In this document: positions 19,667 to 28,720 of the stretch, piece after piece
How the letters are laid out: each line of letters opens with the position of its first letter
Position numbering within the stretch: position 1 is the first letter of the stretch
From: Taibaiella chishuiensis
Lineage (GTDB): Bacteria > Bacteroidota > Bacteroidia > Chitinophagales > Chitinophagaceae
DNA length: 64,000 bases
Reading direction: 5' to 3'
NCBI RefSeq assembly: GCF_003014535.1
Contig: NZ_PYGD01000005.1
Span: 62,001 to 126,000, forward strand
The notes under the pieces: generated by a model
Seen by the model: only the letters and a program-made list of their open reading frames with translations
Told to the model about the DNA's origin: nothing
The model's database searches: none
Position numbers and translations under genes: made by a program

Positions 19667-20728
19667 ATGGGCATACACAGGAAAATACTGTTCCTAACCG
19701 GCTCCCCCAACCAGACTTCCCAGATGATGCAGATTGCTGCAGCGTTGCCGGAATATGATTGCAGGTTCAGCCAGGTTTTTACCGACGCACCGCTACTCCG
19801 TTTTCTGACCGAACATACCAACCTGGTCGACAAAACAATAATCGCTAAACCTTTCCGGCAGAAGGCAGAAGCTTTGCTCCGGCAGGAAGGCAAGCGCATC
19901 GATTACCGCGCACTCGACGGCATCTACGACCTGGTTGTATTTTGCAGCGACCTTATTGTACCGCACCGCATGCGCAAAACCCGGACCCTGTGGGTACAGG
20001 AAGGCATGATCGATAAATACACCGTACTCAGCCGCCTGGTGCAAAAGCTCAACCTGCCGCCGCACCTTTGTTTCAATACTTCGCTCAACGGCTCAACCAA
20101 TGCCTGCGACGTGTATTGCGCGGCTTCCGAAGGATATAAAAATTACATCTCCGGGCTGGGCACCGAGCGCGACAAGATCCTGGTGACCGGTATTCCCAAT
20201 TATGATCATGTAGCCCAATACCGCGACAATGATTTCCCCTACCGCGACTACGTCATGGTGGCCACTACCGACATGCGGGAGACGGCAAGGGTGGAGAACC
20301 GTCCGCGCTTTATCCGGGAGACGGTCGCTATTGCCCAGGGCAGGCCCATGTTGTTTAAGCTGCATCCCAATGAGAAGAAAGAGCGTGCTATCAAAGAGAT
20401 CCGGAAATATGCACCCGCCGATGCGCTGATCTTCCAGGAAGGCAATACACACCATATGATCGCCAATTGCAGCGAACTGATCACCCAGTACTCGACTGTG
20501 GTTTATACCGGTATCGCACTGGGTAAAAAAGTACATTCCTGGTTCGACCTGGATACGCTGAAACGCCAGGTGCCGATACAAAACCAGGGTACCTCGGCGC
20601 TCAATATCGCACAGGTATGCCGCGACTTCCTGTTATTCAAAGGACCGAAATCCGATTTTAAAACGCAGTACTCCTATCATCCTGTGGCGCTGCCGCAGTA
20701 TGAACTGGCTGCCGCAGGTAATTTATAA
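19667..20728 (+). CDS. GT-B-fold protein, epimerase/CDP-glycerol-transferase-like
   Basis: This 353-residue cytoplasmic protein heads the plus-strand sugar operon. It has two Rossmann-like halves: an N-terminal ILFLTGSPNQTSQMMQIAAALP, and a C-terminal segment with LFKLHPNEKKERAI and SELITQYSTVVYTGIALGKKV. That is the phosphate-binding pattern shared by UDP-GlcNAc 2-epimerases and CDP-glycerol-type transferases. Which of these it is cannot be settled by eye. As an epimerase it would make the sugar for NeuB condensation; as a transferase it would move the activated sugar. The ATG at 19667 is preferred to an in-frame TTG at 19643. It ends 4 bp before the next gene. Confidence 0.7.
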   Translation: MGIHRKILFLTGSPNQTSQMMQIAAALPEYDCRFSQVFTDAPLLRFLTEHTNLVDKTIIAKPFRQKAEALLRQEGKRIDYRALDGIYDLVVFCSDLIVPHRMRKTRTLWVQEGMIDKYTVLSRLVQKLNLPPHLCFNTSLNGSTNACDVYCAASEGYKNYISGLGTERDKILVTGIPNYDHVAQYRDNDFPYRDYVMVATTDMRETARVENRPRFIRETVAIAQGRPMLFKLHPNEKKERAIKEIRKYAPADALIFQEGNTHHMIANCSELITQYSTVVYTGIALGKKVHSWFDLDTLKRQVPIQNQGTSALNIAQVCRDFLLFKGPKSDFKTQYSYHPVALPQYELAAAGNL

Positions 20729-20732
20729 ATAC

Positions 20733-21545
20733 ATGTCGTTACAGGACCATATCGTTATCATCGTACAGGCGCGTATGTCGTCGAGCCGGCTGCCGGGTAA
20801 GGCCATGATGCCCATACTGGGCAAATCGTTGCTGGCCCGTATGGTAGAACGGCTGCAGATGAGCTATTACAAGGCCACCATCGTGATTGCGACCTCTACC
20901 GATACCGGCGACGACCTGATCGAACAGGAAGCGGCAACCATAGGCGTGCCCTGCTACCGCGGCAGTATGGACAACCTGCTGGACCGGCATTACCAGGCAG
21001 CGGTACAACACCATGCGGATGTAGTATTGAAGATCCCTTCCGACTGCCCGCTGATCGACCCGAGGATCATCGACCAGGTGCTGGACTTCTTCTTCGACCA
21101 CCGCTACAGCTACGATTATGTAGGTAACCTGCACCCCGCTACCCTGCCCGATGGCAACGATGTGGAGCTTATGACCATGGCATGCCTGGAACGTACCTGG
21201 CAAGAGGCTTCGCGCCCCCTGGAGCTGGAGCATACCACACCCTATATCTGGGAAAACCCGGAGCAGTTCCGCATTGCCAATGTACCCTGGGGTACGGGGC
21301 TGAATTTTTCCATGTCGCACCGCTTTACGATCGACTATCCCGAAGACTATGCATTTATATGTAGCGTATACCAGAAACTTTACCCGCGCAGGAAAAATTT
21401 TTCGTGTAACGATATCCTGCAATTGCTGGAAAACGATCCCGCTATCTACGAGATCAATGCCCGGTATGCCGGCGTAAACTGGTACCGCAACCACCTGCAG
21501 GAACTTAAAACCATCACACCGGACCAGACACGTATTCTGTCCTGA
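20733..21545 (+). CDS. spsF: SpsF-family cytidylyltransferase
   Basis: This 270-residue nucleotidyltransferase begins IVIIVQARMSSSRLPGKAMMPILGK, the nucleotide-binding loop of CMP-sugar and SpsF-type cytidylyltransferases. Later motifs are KIPSDCPLIDPRIIDQVL and YDYVGNLHPATLPDGNDVEL. These enzymes couple CTP to a 3-deoxy-ulosonic acid such as sialic acid, Kdo or related sugars. With a NeuB-type synthase in the same operon, the natural reading is formation of the CMP-activated end product. The ATG at 20733 follows the preceding stop by 4 bp; an upstream in-frame ATG at 20700 would lie inside that gene. Confidence 0.85.
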   Translation: MSLQDHIVIIVQARMSSSRLPGKAMMPILGKSLLARMVERLQMSYYKATIVIATSTDTGDDLIEQEAATIGVPCYRGSMDNLLDRHYQAAVQHHADVVLKIPSDCPLIDPRIIDQVLDFFFDHRYSYDYVGNLHPATLPDGNDVELMTMACLERTWQEASRPLELEHTTPYIWENPEQFRIANVPWGTGLNFSMSHRFTIDYPEDYAFICSVYQKLYPRRKNFSCNDILQLLENDPAIYEINARYAGVNWYRNHLQELKTITPDQTRILS

Positions 21546-21566
21546 ACCGGCCCCAATACGACGAAC

Positions 21567-22427
21567 ATGCTATTCTCCACAGAACAACACCGGCTGCTTG
21601 AAGAAAAAGCCTTTACGGTAAGACAACACATTATCCGCATGGCCACAGGCGGCGGTTGCTTTATAGGCGCCTCGCTCTCTGCGGCCGACCTGCTCGTTTA
21701 CCTGTACTCCGGCTTCCTCCATATCGACAAGAGCAGCCTGGACCACGAAGACCGCGACTACCTCTTCCTGTCCAAGGGGCACGATGTACCGGCTTTATAC
21801 GGCACACTGGCCGAAGCCGGCATCATTAACCGCGAGCGGTTACAGAACCACCTTTCGATCGACGATCATATTTACTGGCATCCCAATACGCGGGTATCCG
21901 GCATCGAATTCCATTCGGGGTCGCTGGGGCACCTGCCTTCGGTAGCTATTGGTGTAGCCATGGACATTAAGATCAGGCAGGGCAACAACCGCGTGATCTG
22001 TATCCTGGGCGACGGCGAACTGAACGAAGGCACCTGCTGGGAAGCCATGCTGGTGGCCCAGGCCTATAAACTCGACAACCTGGTATTTGTCGTGGACCGC
22101 AACCAGTTCCAGGCCAATGTAGCCACCGAGGAACTGATCCCCCTGGAACCGCTTACCGATAAGTTTGCCGCTTTTGGCGCAGCGGTACAGCGCATCAACG
22201 GGCATGACTTTGCCGCTATAGACAAGGCTTTCAGCGCCTGTACACCACAAGGAAAACCCCATGTGATCATAGCCGATACGGTAAGAGGCAAAGGATTGCC
22301 CAGTATCGAAAGCCGCGCAGACCGCTGGTTCTGCAATTTTTCCGGCGAAGAAATCGACCAATTGCTGGCGGAGCTCGATGGTAGCCGACCGGCCCTTTTA
22401 ACTTCAGAAACCTTAGTCGTACGTTAA
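21567..22427 (+). CDS. Transketolase-like protein, N-terminal subunit
   Basis: This 286-residue protein is the thiamine-diphosphate-binding half of a split transketolase. It has ILGDGELNEGTCWEAMLVAQ, the GDG...N TPP/Mg2+ motif, preceded by GSLGHLPSVAIGVAMDIK. The partner subunit is encoded 1 bp downstream. Split transketolases transfer two-carbon ketol units and are often recruited into pathways for unusual sugars. Placement between a cytidylyltransferase and an aminotransferase argues for a dedicated biosynthetic role rather than the pentose phosphate pathway. Donor and acceptor are unknown; a C2 extension or shortening that builds the sugar skeleton later used by NeuB is an inference. Confidence 0.9.
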   Translation: MLFSTEQHRLLEEKAFTVRQHIIRMATGGGCFIGASLSAADLLVYLYSGFLHIDKSSLDHEDRDYLFLSKGHDVPALYGTLAEAGIINRERLQNHLSIDDHIYWHPNTRVSGIEFHSGSLGHLPSVAIGVAMDIKIRQGNNRVICILGDGELNEGTCWEAMLVAQAYKLDNLVFVVDRNQFQANVATEELIPLEPLTDKFAAFGAAVQRINGHDFAAIDKAFSACTPQGKPHVIIADTVRGKGLPSIESRADRWFCNFSGEEIDQLLAELDGSRPALLTSETLVVR

Positions 22428-22428
22428 T

Positions 22429-23364
22429 ATGCCCTACGAACAACTACTCTCCGAAACCGCCCTTGCCGACGAACGCTATGTGGTGATGACCGCGGAAAAC
22501 CGCGCCCTGGTAAGGAATATGCCGCGTATACTCGGCAACCGTTTTATCGATACCGGCATTACCGAGCAAACCATGATCGGCGCTGCTGCAGGCCTGGCTT
22601 TAAGAGGCCGCATACCCGTGGTACACGCCCTTACCGCTTTTCTTACCATGCGGGCCTTTGAATTTATCCGCACCGATATCGGGATTGCCAACCTGCCGGT
22701 AAAACTCAGCGGTTTTATACCCGGCTTCCTCTCTGATGCCAACGGGCCTACCCACCAGGCTATCGAAGATATTTCGCTGATGCGCGGCATACCGCATATG
22801 GAAGTTTATGCCCCGGCCGACGAAGACGACCTGGAGCAGATGCTGCCCGCTATATGGGCTTCGCCGCATCCTGCTTATGTACGGATCAATACGCGGCCCG
22901 GAAGTTTTAAACATGAACCTTTTGAACCCGGTAAAGCTGAGCTGATAGCCACGGGCGACGACATAACCCTGCTGACCTATGGCCTGATGCTGGAACAAAC
23001 CCTGCTGGCCGCCGACATCCTGCGTGGCGAAGGCAAATCGGTAGGCATCGTAAACATGCGCAGCCTGAAGCCCGTAGATGAGAAAGCTATACTGCAAGCA
23101 GCCGACAGCCGGCTGATGGTAACCATCGAAGATCACTTCCTGACCGGCGGTCTGTACAGCATCGTGGCAGAAACCCTGCTCAAACACCGCGTTACCGCCA
23201 ATGTATTGCCCTTTGCCCTTAAGGATAAATGGTTTAAACCCGCACTGCTGCCCGATGTGCTGCAGTTCGAAGGTTTTACCGGCAAACAGATCGCCGAGGA
23301 GATACTCGGTTATGAAGTAGGCCGCGAAAGCGTGCGGACCCAGCCCAATGAATTTGCAGAATAA
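22429..23364 (+). CDS. Transketolase-like protein, C-terminal subunit
   Basis: This 311-residue protein contains the pyrimidine-binding and C-terminal domains of transketolase. FIDTGITEQTMIGAAAGLALRG holds the conserved Glu that activates thiamine. GPTHQAIEDISLMRGIPHMEVYAPAD and the transketolase_C segment VGIVNMRSLKPVDEKAIL follow. It starts 1 bp after the N-terminal subunit, as expected for an obligate heteromer. The same split layout is used by DXS-like and C7-sugar enzymes, so the name transketolase describes the fold and chemistry, not the substrate. Confidence 0.9.
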   Translation: MPYEQLLSETALADERYVVMTAENRALVRNMPRILGNRFIDTGITEQTMIGAAAGLALRGRIPVVHALTAFLTMRAFEFIRTDIGIANLPVKLSGFIPGFLSDANGPTHQAIEDISLMRGIPHMEVYAPADEDDLEQMLPAIWASPHPAYVRINTRPGSFKHEPFEPGKAELIATGDDITLLTYGLMLEQTLLAADILRGEGKSVGIVNMRSLKPVDEKAILQAADSRLMVTIEDHFLTGGLYSIVAETLLKHRVTANVLPFALKDKWFKPALLPDVLQFEGFTGKQIAEEILGYEVGRESVRTQPNEFAE

Positions 23365-23390
23365 CCCCGATAACTTTTACAATTTTTCCC

Positions 23391-24737
23391 ATGGCCAATA
23401 CTGTTCAGTTTAACACCAATTACCCCGACATCAGCGCATCCAATGCCCTGTACGAACGCGCACTCCAGGTGCAGCATCCCGTTACCCAAACCCTCGCCAA
23501 AGGCCCCGGCCAGTTTACGAAAGGCGTAGCGCCCATTTACCTGCAAAAAGGCAAAGGCGCCCGGGTATGGGATGTAGACGGCAACGAGTATATCGACTAC
23601 AACGCAGCCATAGGCCCTATATCGTTGGGATATGCTTATCCTGCGGTAGACGAAGCCATTAAAAAACAACTGGAGGACGGCATTACCTTCTCGCTGATGT
23701 CGCCGCTGGAAGTGGAACTGTCGGAGCTGATCCGTGAAGTGATCCCGAATGCGGAAGCGGTGAAGATCACCAAAACCGGCGCCGATGCCTGTTCGGCCGC
23801 CATCCGCGTGGCCCGTGCCTTTACCGGGCGCGACAAAGTGTTCTGCTGTGGCTACCATGGCTGGCACGATTGGTATATCGGCATTACCAGCAGGCATGCC
23901 GGCATTCCCGACAGCGTACGCGACATGACCTTTACTTTTGAATACAACGATATAGAATCGGTAAAAGCTGCGCTGGACGAGGATGTGGCCGCACTGATAC
24001 TCGAACCCTTCATCTTCGAAGCCCCCAAACTCGGTTATTTACAGGAGCTGGCGGCCTTATGCAAAGCCAATGGCACCCTGCTTATTTTCGACGAAATGTG
24101 GACGGGCTTCCGTATTGCCCTGGGCGGCGCCCAGGAGTACTTCGGCGTAACGCCTGACCTGGCTGTGTATTCCAAAGCCTGTGCCAATGGTATGCCCATA
24201 GCCTTGCTTACCGGCCGTACCGATGTGATGTCGCTCTTTAACAGCGAAGTATTCAGCTATACCACCTTTGGCGGCGAAGCCCTCTCGCTCGCGGCCTGCA
24301 TTGCTACCATACAGGAGCTGCGAGATAAGAATGTACCGGCTTATCTCGATGAGCAGGGCGCATTGCTGAAAGACGGCTATAACCGTATCGCCACAGAGGC
24401 GGGCCTGGACAACTATACCCATTGCATTGGCTACAACTGCCGCAGCATGGTGACCTTCGCACCGGCAGCAGGCAATGCACTGGAGCTGAAAACCCTGATG
24501 CAGCAGGAAATGATCAAACGCGGTATCCTGTGGGCCGGTTTCCATAACATGTGCTACAGTCATACCAGCGCCGATATCCAATATACCCTCGACGCCTACC
24601 GTGACATAATGCCGGTGATGAAAGAAGCCATCGAAAGCGGCAACATAGCCGCCTACCTGCGCGGCGCCGTACTGGAAGCCGTATTCCGCAAAGTAAGCAA
24701 CCATAACATCAAACCTAAACCGGCCGGCGCACTGTAA
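23391..24737 (+). CDS. GSA-aminomutase-like class III aminotransferase
   Basis: This 448-residue PLP enzyme of fold type I, class III resembles glutamate-1-semialdehyde 2,1-aminomutase. It has [38 protein letters not shown], and the Schiff-base Lys in [17 protein letters not shown] housekeeping heme-pathway HemL would not be expected inside a sugar operon, and the N-terminus ([24 protein letters not shown]) is that of the polysaccharide-locus subfamily. The likely reaction is amination of a keto sugar or an amino shift on the sugar precursor. The SDR encoded 1 bp downstream could create the required ketone. Confidence 0.85.
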   Translation: MANTVQFNTNYPDISASNALYERALQVQHPVTQTLAKGPGQFTKGVAPIYLQKGKGARVWDVDGNEYIDYNAAIGPISLGYAYPAVDEAIKKQLEDGITFSLMSPLEVELSELIREVIPNAEAVKITKTGADACSAAIRVARAFTGRDKVFCCGYHGWHDWYIGITSRHAGIPDSVRDMTFTFEYNDIESVKAALDEDVAALILEPFIFEAPKLGYLQELAALCKANGTLLIFDEMWTGFRIALGGAQEYFGVTPDLAVYSKACANGMPIALLTGRTDVMSLFNSEVFSYTTFGGEALSLAACIATIQELRDKNVPAYLDEQGALLKDGYNRIATEAGLDNYTHCIGYNCRSMVTFAPAAGNALELKTLMQQEMIKRGILWAGFHNMCYSHTSADIQYTLDAYRDIMPVMKEAIESGNIAAYLRGAVLEAVFRKVSNHNIKPKPAGAL

Positions 24738-24738
24738 T

Positions 24739-25542
24739 ATGGAACTATTCTCATTAACAGGAAAAACAGCCGTGGTAACCGGCGCACTGGGTCTGCTGGG
24801 TAAAAAACATTGCGAAGCCCTGGCGGCAGCCGGCGCCCATGTAGTAGTGGCCGACCTGGACGGCGAATCGGCCGGTACTTTTGCCGACCGGTTGGGCGAG
24901 CAGCACCTGGGCATCGGGCTCGATGTTACCGATAAAAATTCGGTGCAGGAAGCCGCTCAACAGGTTACTGCCCGTTTCGGCAGGATCGATGTATTGGTCA
25001 ATAACGCAGCCATCAACGACCGCTTCGAGCATCCGGCCATGGCCAAAGAGCTCTCGGCTTTCGAAAACTACCCGCTCGATGCCTTCCGGCTTTCGATCGA
25101 TGTAAATATTACCGGCGTATTTCTTTGCTCCCAGGTAATCGGTACCCTGATGGCGCAGCAGGGCTCGGGCAGCATTATCAATATTGCCTCTACCTATGGC
25201 ATGGTAGGTCCGGACCAGAACATCTACCGCAACGATGCCGGCGAACAGACCTTTTATAAATCGGCGGCCTATCCCATAACCAAAGGCGCCGTGCTCAATT
25301 TTACGCGTTTCCTGGCGGCCTACTGGGGCCACAGGGGCGTAAGGGTCAATACCCTGTCGCCCGGTGGTGTAGAGCACCAGCAACAGGAGTTCTTTATCCG
25401 TAATTATTCTGCTAAAACCTTATTGGGGAGAATGGCTACCGCCTCCGATTACCAGGGAGCCCTGGTATTCCTGGCCAGCGAAGCTTCGACATACATGACC
25501 GGCGCTAACCTTGTGGTAGACGGCGGTTGGACTGCAATCTAA
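24739..25542 (+). CDS. SDR-family oxidoreductase of the sugar operon
   Basis: This 267-residue classical short-chain dehydrogenase has the cofactor loop [11 protein letters not shown], Asp37-like VVADLDG (favouring NAD), NNAA, Ser in IASTYG, and a YPITK active site (Tyr, Lys). It ends [10 protein letters not shown], typical of the family. The insertion [15 protein letters not shown] resembles the PtmA-like SDRs of Campylobacter and other surface-sugar loci. It is probably cytoplasmic and oxidises or reduces a sugar hydroxyl that the adjacent aminotransferase then uses. The start is 1 bp after the upstream stop. Confidence 0.85.
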   Translation: MELFSLTGKTAVVTGALGLLGKKHCEALAAAGAHVVVADLDGESAGTFADRLGEQHLGIGLDVTDKNSVQEAAQQVTARFGRIDVLVNNAAINDRFEHPAMAKELSAFENYPLDAFRLSIDVNITGVFLCSQVIGTLMAQQGSGSIINIASTYGMVGPDQNIYRNDAGEQTFYKSAAYPITKGAVLNFTRFLAAYWGHRGVRVNTLSPGGVEHQQQEFFIRNYSAKTLLGRMATASDYQGALVFLASEASTYMTGANLVVDGGWTAI

Positions 25543-25560
25543 ACTATTAAAATCAATCGT

Positions 25561-27012
25561 ATGAACAGTATCATCTTAAACGAAAAAGCGAAACAGATTC
25601 AACTGCTGCTCACAGACTGCGACGGCGTACTGACCGATGCAGGCGTATATTACAATGAATTTGGTGAAAGTCTGAAAAAATTCAACCTGCGCGACGGTAT
25701 GGGTGTGGAACGGCTCCGCAAATTTGCAGGTACAGAAACCGGGATCATATCCGGGGAGAACTCTGCAGCCCTGCACCTGCGTGCCGAAAAACTGAAGATC
25801 ACAGAAGTACATGCAGGTATTAAAGATAAAGCAGCGTTATTGGCCGGTATTATGCAGAAACACAACCTGCAACCGGAGCAGATAGCCTTTATTGGTGATG
25901 ACCATAACGATCTCGGTATCATGCAGCTGGTAGGGTTCAGTGCCTGCCCGGCCGATGCGCTGCCCGCCGTACAACAACAAGTAGACTATATCTGCAAAAG
26001 CAAAGGCGGCGAAGGCTGCTTCCGCGAATTTGCCGAACTGATCATTACCGCACGCAACCATAACAGCGACGCCTACCAGGCCCGCAAAGGCGTAACCCTG
26101 CAAACCGGCCGCAACATCGACAAAGGACAGCCCTGTTACATTATTGCCGAGATCGGCATTAACCACAACGGTTCGCTCGAAACCGCCAAAAAGCTGATCG
26201 ACGAAGCCGTGGCCGCCAAAGCCTGCGCCGTAAAGTTCCAGAAGCGTACCCCCGAAGTATGCGTACCCAAAGACCAGTGGGAAGTGATGCGTGATACGCC
26301 CTGGGGCCGCATGAGCTATATCGATTACAAAAGGAAAACCGAATTCGGTATCGAAGAGTATGCCGCCATCGACCGGTATTGTAAAGAGCTCGGTATAGAC
26401 TGGTTTGTATCGCCCTGGGATACCGGCTCGGTAGACTTTATGGAGCAGTTCGATACCGTGATGTATAAACTGGCATCTGCCTGTCTTACCGACTTCGACC
26501 TGATCAAACGCATCCTGTTTACGGGCAAACCACTGATGCTGTCTACCGGCATGAGCACCATGAAGGAGATCGAAGCGGCTGTAGCCCTGATCAGGAGCTA
26601 CGATGAGGCTTATCCCTTCTTTATCGCACATTCTACCTCGGCCTACCCTTGTAAACTGGAAGAGCTGAACCTGAATATGATCCCTACGCTGATGAAGAAA
26701 TTCCCCGGCGTGCCTATCGGTTACTCCGGTCATGAAACCGGCCTGTCTACCACGGTAGCTGCCGTAACCCTTGGCGCCACCTTCGTAGAAAGGCACTTTA
26801 CCCTGGACCGCGCCATGTGGGGTTCCGACCATGCCGCATCGGTAGAGCCCCAGGGCTTCCAGCGCCTGGTACGCGATATCCGCGATATCGAGACCGCGCT
26901 TGGAGACGGTATCAAACAGGTATACGAATCGGAAATAGGCCCGATGAAAAGGCTGCGGGTACACATCAACCCGGTTGAAGTACAGGTACAAAAAGACAAA
27001 GTGCTGGCATGA
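25561..27012 (+). CDS. KdsC-like phosphatase fused to NeuB-like synthase
   Basis: This 483-residue protein has two enzymes. Residues 1-about 165 are a C0-type HAD phosphatase like KdsC: TDCDGVLTDAG with the nucleophile Asp, GIISGENSAAL, and GDDHNDLGIM. Residues about 175-470 are a NeuB-type sialic acid synthase barrel: IIAEIGINHNGSLETAKKLI, AVKFQKRTP, STGMSTMKEIEAA, GYSGHETG, and VERHFTLDRAMWGSDHAASVEP. It condenses PEP with an aldose to give a 3-deoxy-2-ulosonic acid, and the fused phosphatase probably removes phosphate before or after. The antifreeze-like SAF domain that closes normal NeuB proteins is missing, because only about 30 residues follow the barrel. The stop overlaps the next ATG. 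Confidence 0.9.
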   Translation: MNSIILNEKAKQIQLLLTDCDGVLTDAGVYYNEFGESLKKFNLRDGMGVERLRKFAGTETGIISGENSAALHLRAEKLKITEVHAGIKDKAALLAGIMQKHNLQPEQIAFIGDDHNDLGIMQLVGFSACPADALPAVQQQVDYICKSKGGEGCFREFAELIITARNHNSDAYQARKGVTLQTGRNIDKGQPCYIIAEIGINHNGSLETAKKLIDEAVAAKACAVKFQKRTPEVCVPKDQWEVMRDTPWGRMSYIDYKRKTEFGIEEYAAIDRYCKELGIDWFVSPWDTGSVDFMEQFDTVMYKLASACLTDFDLIKRILFTGKPLMLSTGMSTMKEIEAAVALIRSYDEAYPFFIAHSTSAYPCKLEELNLNMIPTLMKKFPGVPIGYSGHETGLSTTVAAVTLGATFVERHFTLDRAMWGSDHAASVEPQGFQRLVRDIRDIETALGDGIKQVYESEIGPMKRLRVHINPVEVQVQKDKVLA

Positions 27013-27986
27013 GTCAGGAAAAACTATTAATGCTGACCTCGGCGATCCTGCTGCTCTGGGCCGTAGTGATCATCGCCTGGGAACGTATTGCCCCCTACCG
27101 CAAAGGCCTTTCCTTATTCAGGGAAGGCTTTTGGGTAGACCTGGTATGGTATACCATCATCCAGAGTTTCGTACTGAAGATCGTGATCTTCGATTTTATC
27201 ATCGCGCCGCTGCAGCAACATATCGATTGGTCGGACTGGCAGTTTGTAAGCAAATGGCCCATATGGGTCCAGGTTGTATTTTTCCTCGTTACCCACGACC
27301 TCTATATCTACCTGTTTCACCGCTTCCAGCACAGTAACAAGATCTTCTGGCGCATACACGAGGCGCATCATTCCGGCAAGGAGGTCGATTTCCTGGCTGG
27401 TTCGCGTTCGCATGCCCTGGAGATCATTATTAACCAGACCATCGAGTTTGCCCCGATCATCCTGTTGGGCGCCTCGCCCGAAGTTATCCCGATCAAAGCG
27501 CTTATCGATTCGATGTACGGTATGTTTATCCATGCCAATATCAATGTACGCATGGGCAGACTTAAATACTTCTTCAATTCGCCTGAGCTGCATCTCTGGC
27601 ACCATGCCAATTATAAAGAAGTATTTCATGCCAACTTTGCCACCAAATTTTCCATCTGGGATCACCTGTTCGGCACGGTATACGACCCGGGGCACAAACC
27701 CGGCGACAAGCCCGAAAACTGGGGCCTCTACTACGATTACCCCAAAGACTATTTCCTGCAGCATGCTTTTTCCGTAAAACGTTTCGACGAGCAGCAACTG
27801 CTCCGCTACCCCTGGTTTAAAAAGTACTACGGGTTACGCCCGGCACTGATGCACCGGTTGGACAAATTGCTGGGCTTGTCTGCAAAACGCCATGCCCGCC
27901 AGGATACGGGCCTCCAACCGGAAACCGTAACAGAAGCCGCCACCGAAACCTCCCACACGCAAACCCCGACGCCTTGTCCAGAATAA
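27009..27986 (+). CDS. Fatty acid hydroxylase / sterol desaturase family membrane protein
   Basis: This 325-residue protein has several N-terminal membrane segments (for example LLMLTSAILLLWAVVIIAW and WPIWVQVVFFLVTHDLYIYLF) and the histidine clusters of the di-iron fatty acid hydroxylase superfamily: HDLYIYLFHRFQH, HEAHH, and HLWHH. Such enzymes hydroxylate or desaturate lipids in the membrane. The ATG overlaps the NeuB stop (ATGA), so the gene is translationally coupled to sugar synthesis, an unusual pairing. It may modify the lipid part of a glycolipid built in this region. The substrate is not known. The C-terminus after about residue 300 is low-complexity, rich in Thr, Glu and Pro. Confidence 0.85.
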   Translation: MSQEKLLMLTSAILLLWAVVIIAWERIAPYRKGLSLFREGFWVDLVWYTIIQSFVLKIVIFDFIIAPLQQHIDWSDWQFVSKWPIWVQVVFFLVTHDLYIYLFHRFQHSNKIFWRIHEAHHSGKEVDFLAGSRSHALEIIINQTIEFAPIILLGASPEVIPIKALIDSMYGMFIHANINVRMGRLKYFFNSPELHLWHHANYKEVFHANFATKFSIWDHLFGTVYDPGHKPGDKPENWGLYYDYPKDYFLQHAFSVKRFDEQQLLRYPWFKKYYGLRPALMHRLDKLLGLSAKRHARQDTGLQPETVTEAATETSHTQTPTPCPE

Positions 27987-28399
27987 GTACACACAGTAAC
28001 CTTTACTATTGGTTGTTTTTACTGATCGCCGCACTGCTGGAAGCAGCCTGGGCTTTCTCTCTGAAATTCATGCAGGTATCGGCCCTGAAACAATTGACCT
28101 GGCAGAATTTTTACCTGCCCGGGAGCGGGCTCAAGATCCTGCTGCCTTTTGTGGGTTATGTCTTGTTTGGCGTGGGCAATGTGTATTGTTTCTCCATCGC
28201 CACCAAACAGATCCCCCTGGCCATAGCCTTTGCCGCCTGGACCGGTATCAGCCTGGCTATGATCAAACTATCGGAAGTTTTGTTTTTCCGGCAGAAAATG
28301 GCCTTGGCCGAACTTTTCTTTATGCTGCTGATCATGGTAGGTATTGTTGGATTAAGGGCATATAACCTGCGTACCAGCGGCGCTCCCGAACAGCCTTGA
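27974..28399 (+). CDS. SMR-family small membrane transporter
   Basis: This 141-residue, four-helix protein of the small multidrug resistance family has the EmrE-type membrane Glu in helix 1 (LIAALLEAAWAFSLKFM). Helices follow at about 48-70 (ILLPFVGYVLFGVGNVYCF), 78-100 and 108-130. The start is a TTG that overlaps the hydroxylase gene by 13 bp; no ATG gives a complete first helix. Some SMR members export toxic cations or guanidinium, and others move lipid-linked sugars (ArnE/F-like). In this operon a flippase-like role for a lipid-linked intermediate is possible but unproven. A terminator follows closely. Confidence 0.8.
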   Translation: MSRISTHSNLYYWLFLLIAALLEAAWAFSLKFMQVSALKQLTWQNFYLPGSGLKILLPFVGYVLFGVGNVYCFSIATKQIPLAIAFAAWTGISLAMIKLSEVLFFRQKMALAELFFMLLIMVGIVGLRAYNLRTSGAPEQP

Positions 28400-28720
28400 T
28401 TTTATACCGCGATATCCGATACGATTTACGTCCGGCAGGATCTCCTGCCGGATTCTTTTTTGCCGTGCTATTGTAAAAAAATATTTATTTCGCTGCTAAG
28501 AACCGCATTATATCCTGCGTCTCTTAATTAGAACGGTGTAACCACAGCGCAGATGCGTGGCGCAATTTTGCTCCATATCATTTAAAAACAACCAAAAACA
28601 AACCGAAAAATAAAACATTAAAAAAATAGCTTACCCCAAAAGATAAAAACAAGGTACCAGGGCGGATAATTATTTCCCATCGCAAAAATCTGCAATACTA
28701 TAGACGGGCACAGGTTACAT
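28400..28720. other. Intergenic region before the ECF sigma gene
   Basis: About 320 bp. The first 60 bp hold the operon terminator. The rest is A-rich (28560-28640 especially) and presumably carries the sigma factor promoter, but no convincing -33/-7 pair could be chosen. No gene or repeat was seen. Confidence 0.5.
28431..28461 (+). terminator. Rho-independent terminator of the sugar operon
   Basis: A near-perfect hairpin with arms TCCGGCAGG and CCTGCCGGA and a 4-nt loop is followed by a run ending in TTTTTT. It lies 31 bp after the SMR transporter stop, marking the end of the 19.7-28.4 kb operon. Confidence 0.88.

Noticed and set aside
23391-24737. Heme-pathway HemL
   Set aside because: The family matches, but the location within a sugar operon argues for a different substrate.
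25837-26991. 384-residue open frame on the minus strand
   Set aside because: It is antisense to the NeuB-like fusion gene, whose motifs are unambiguous.
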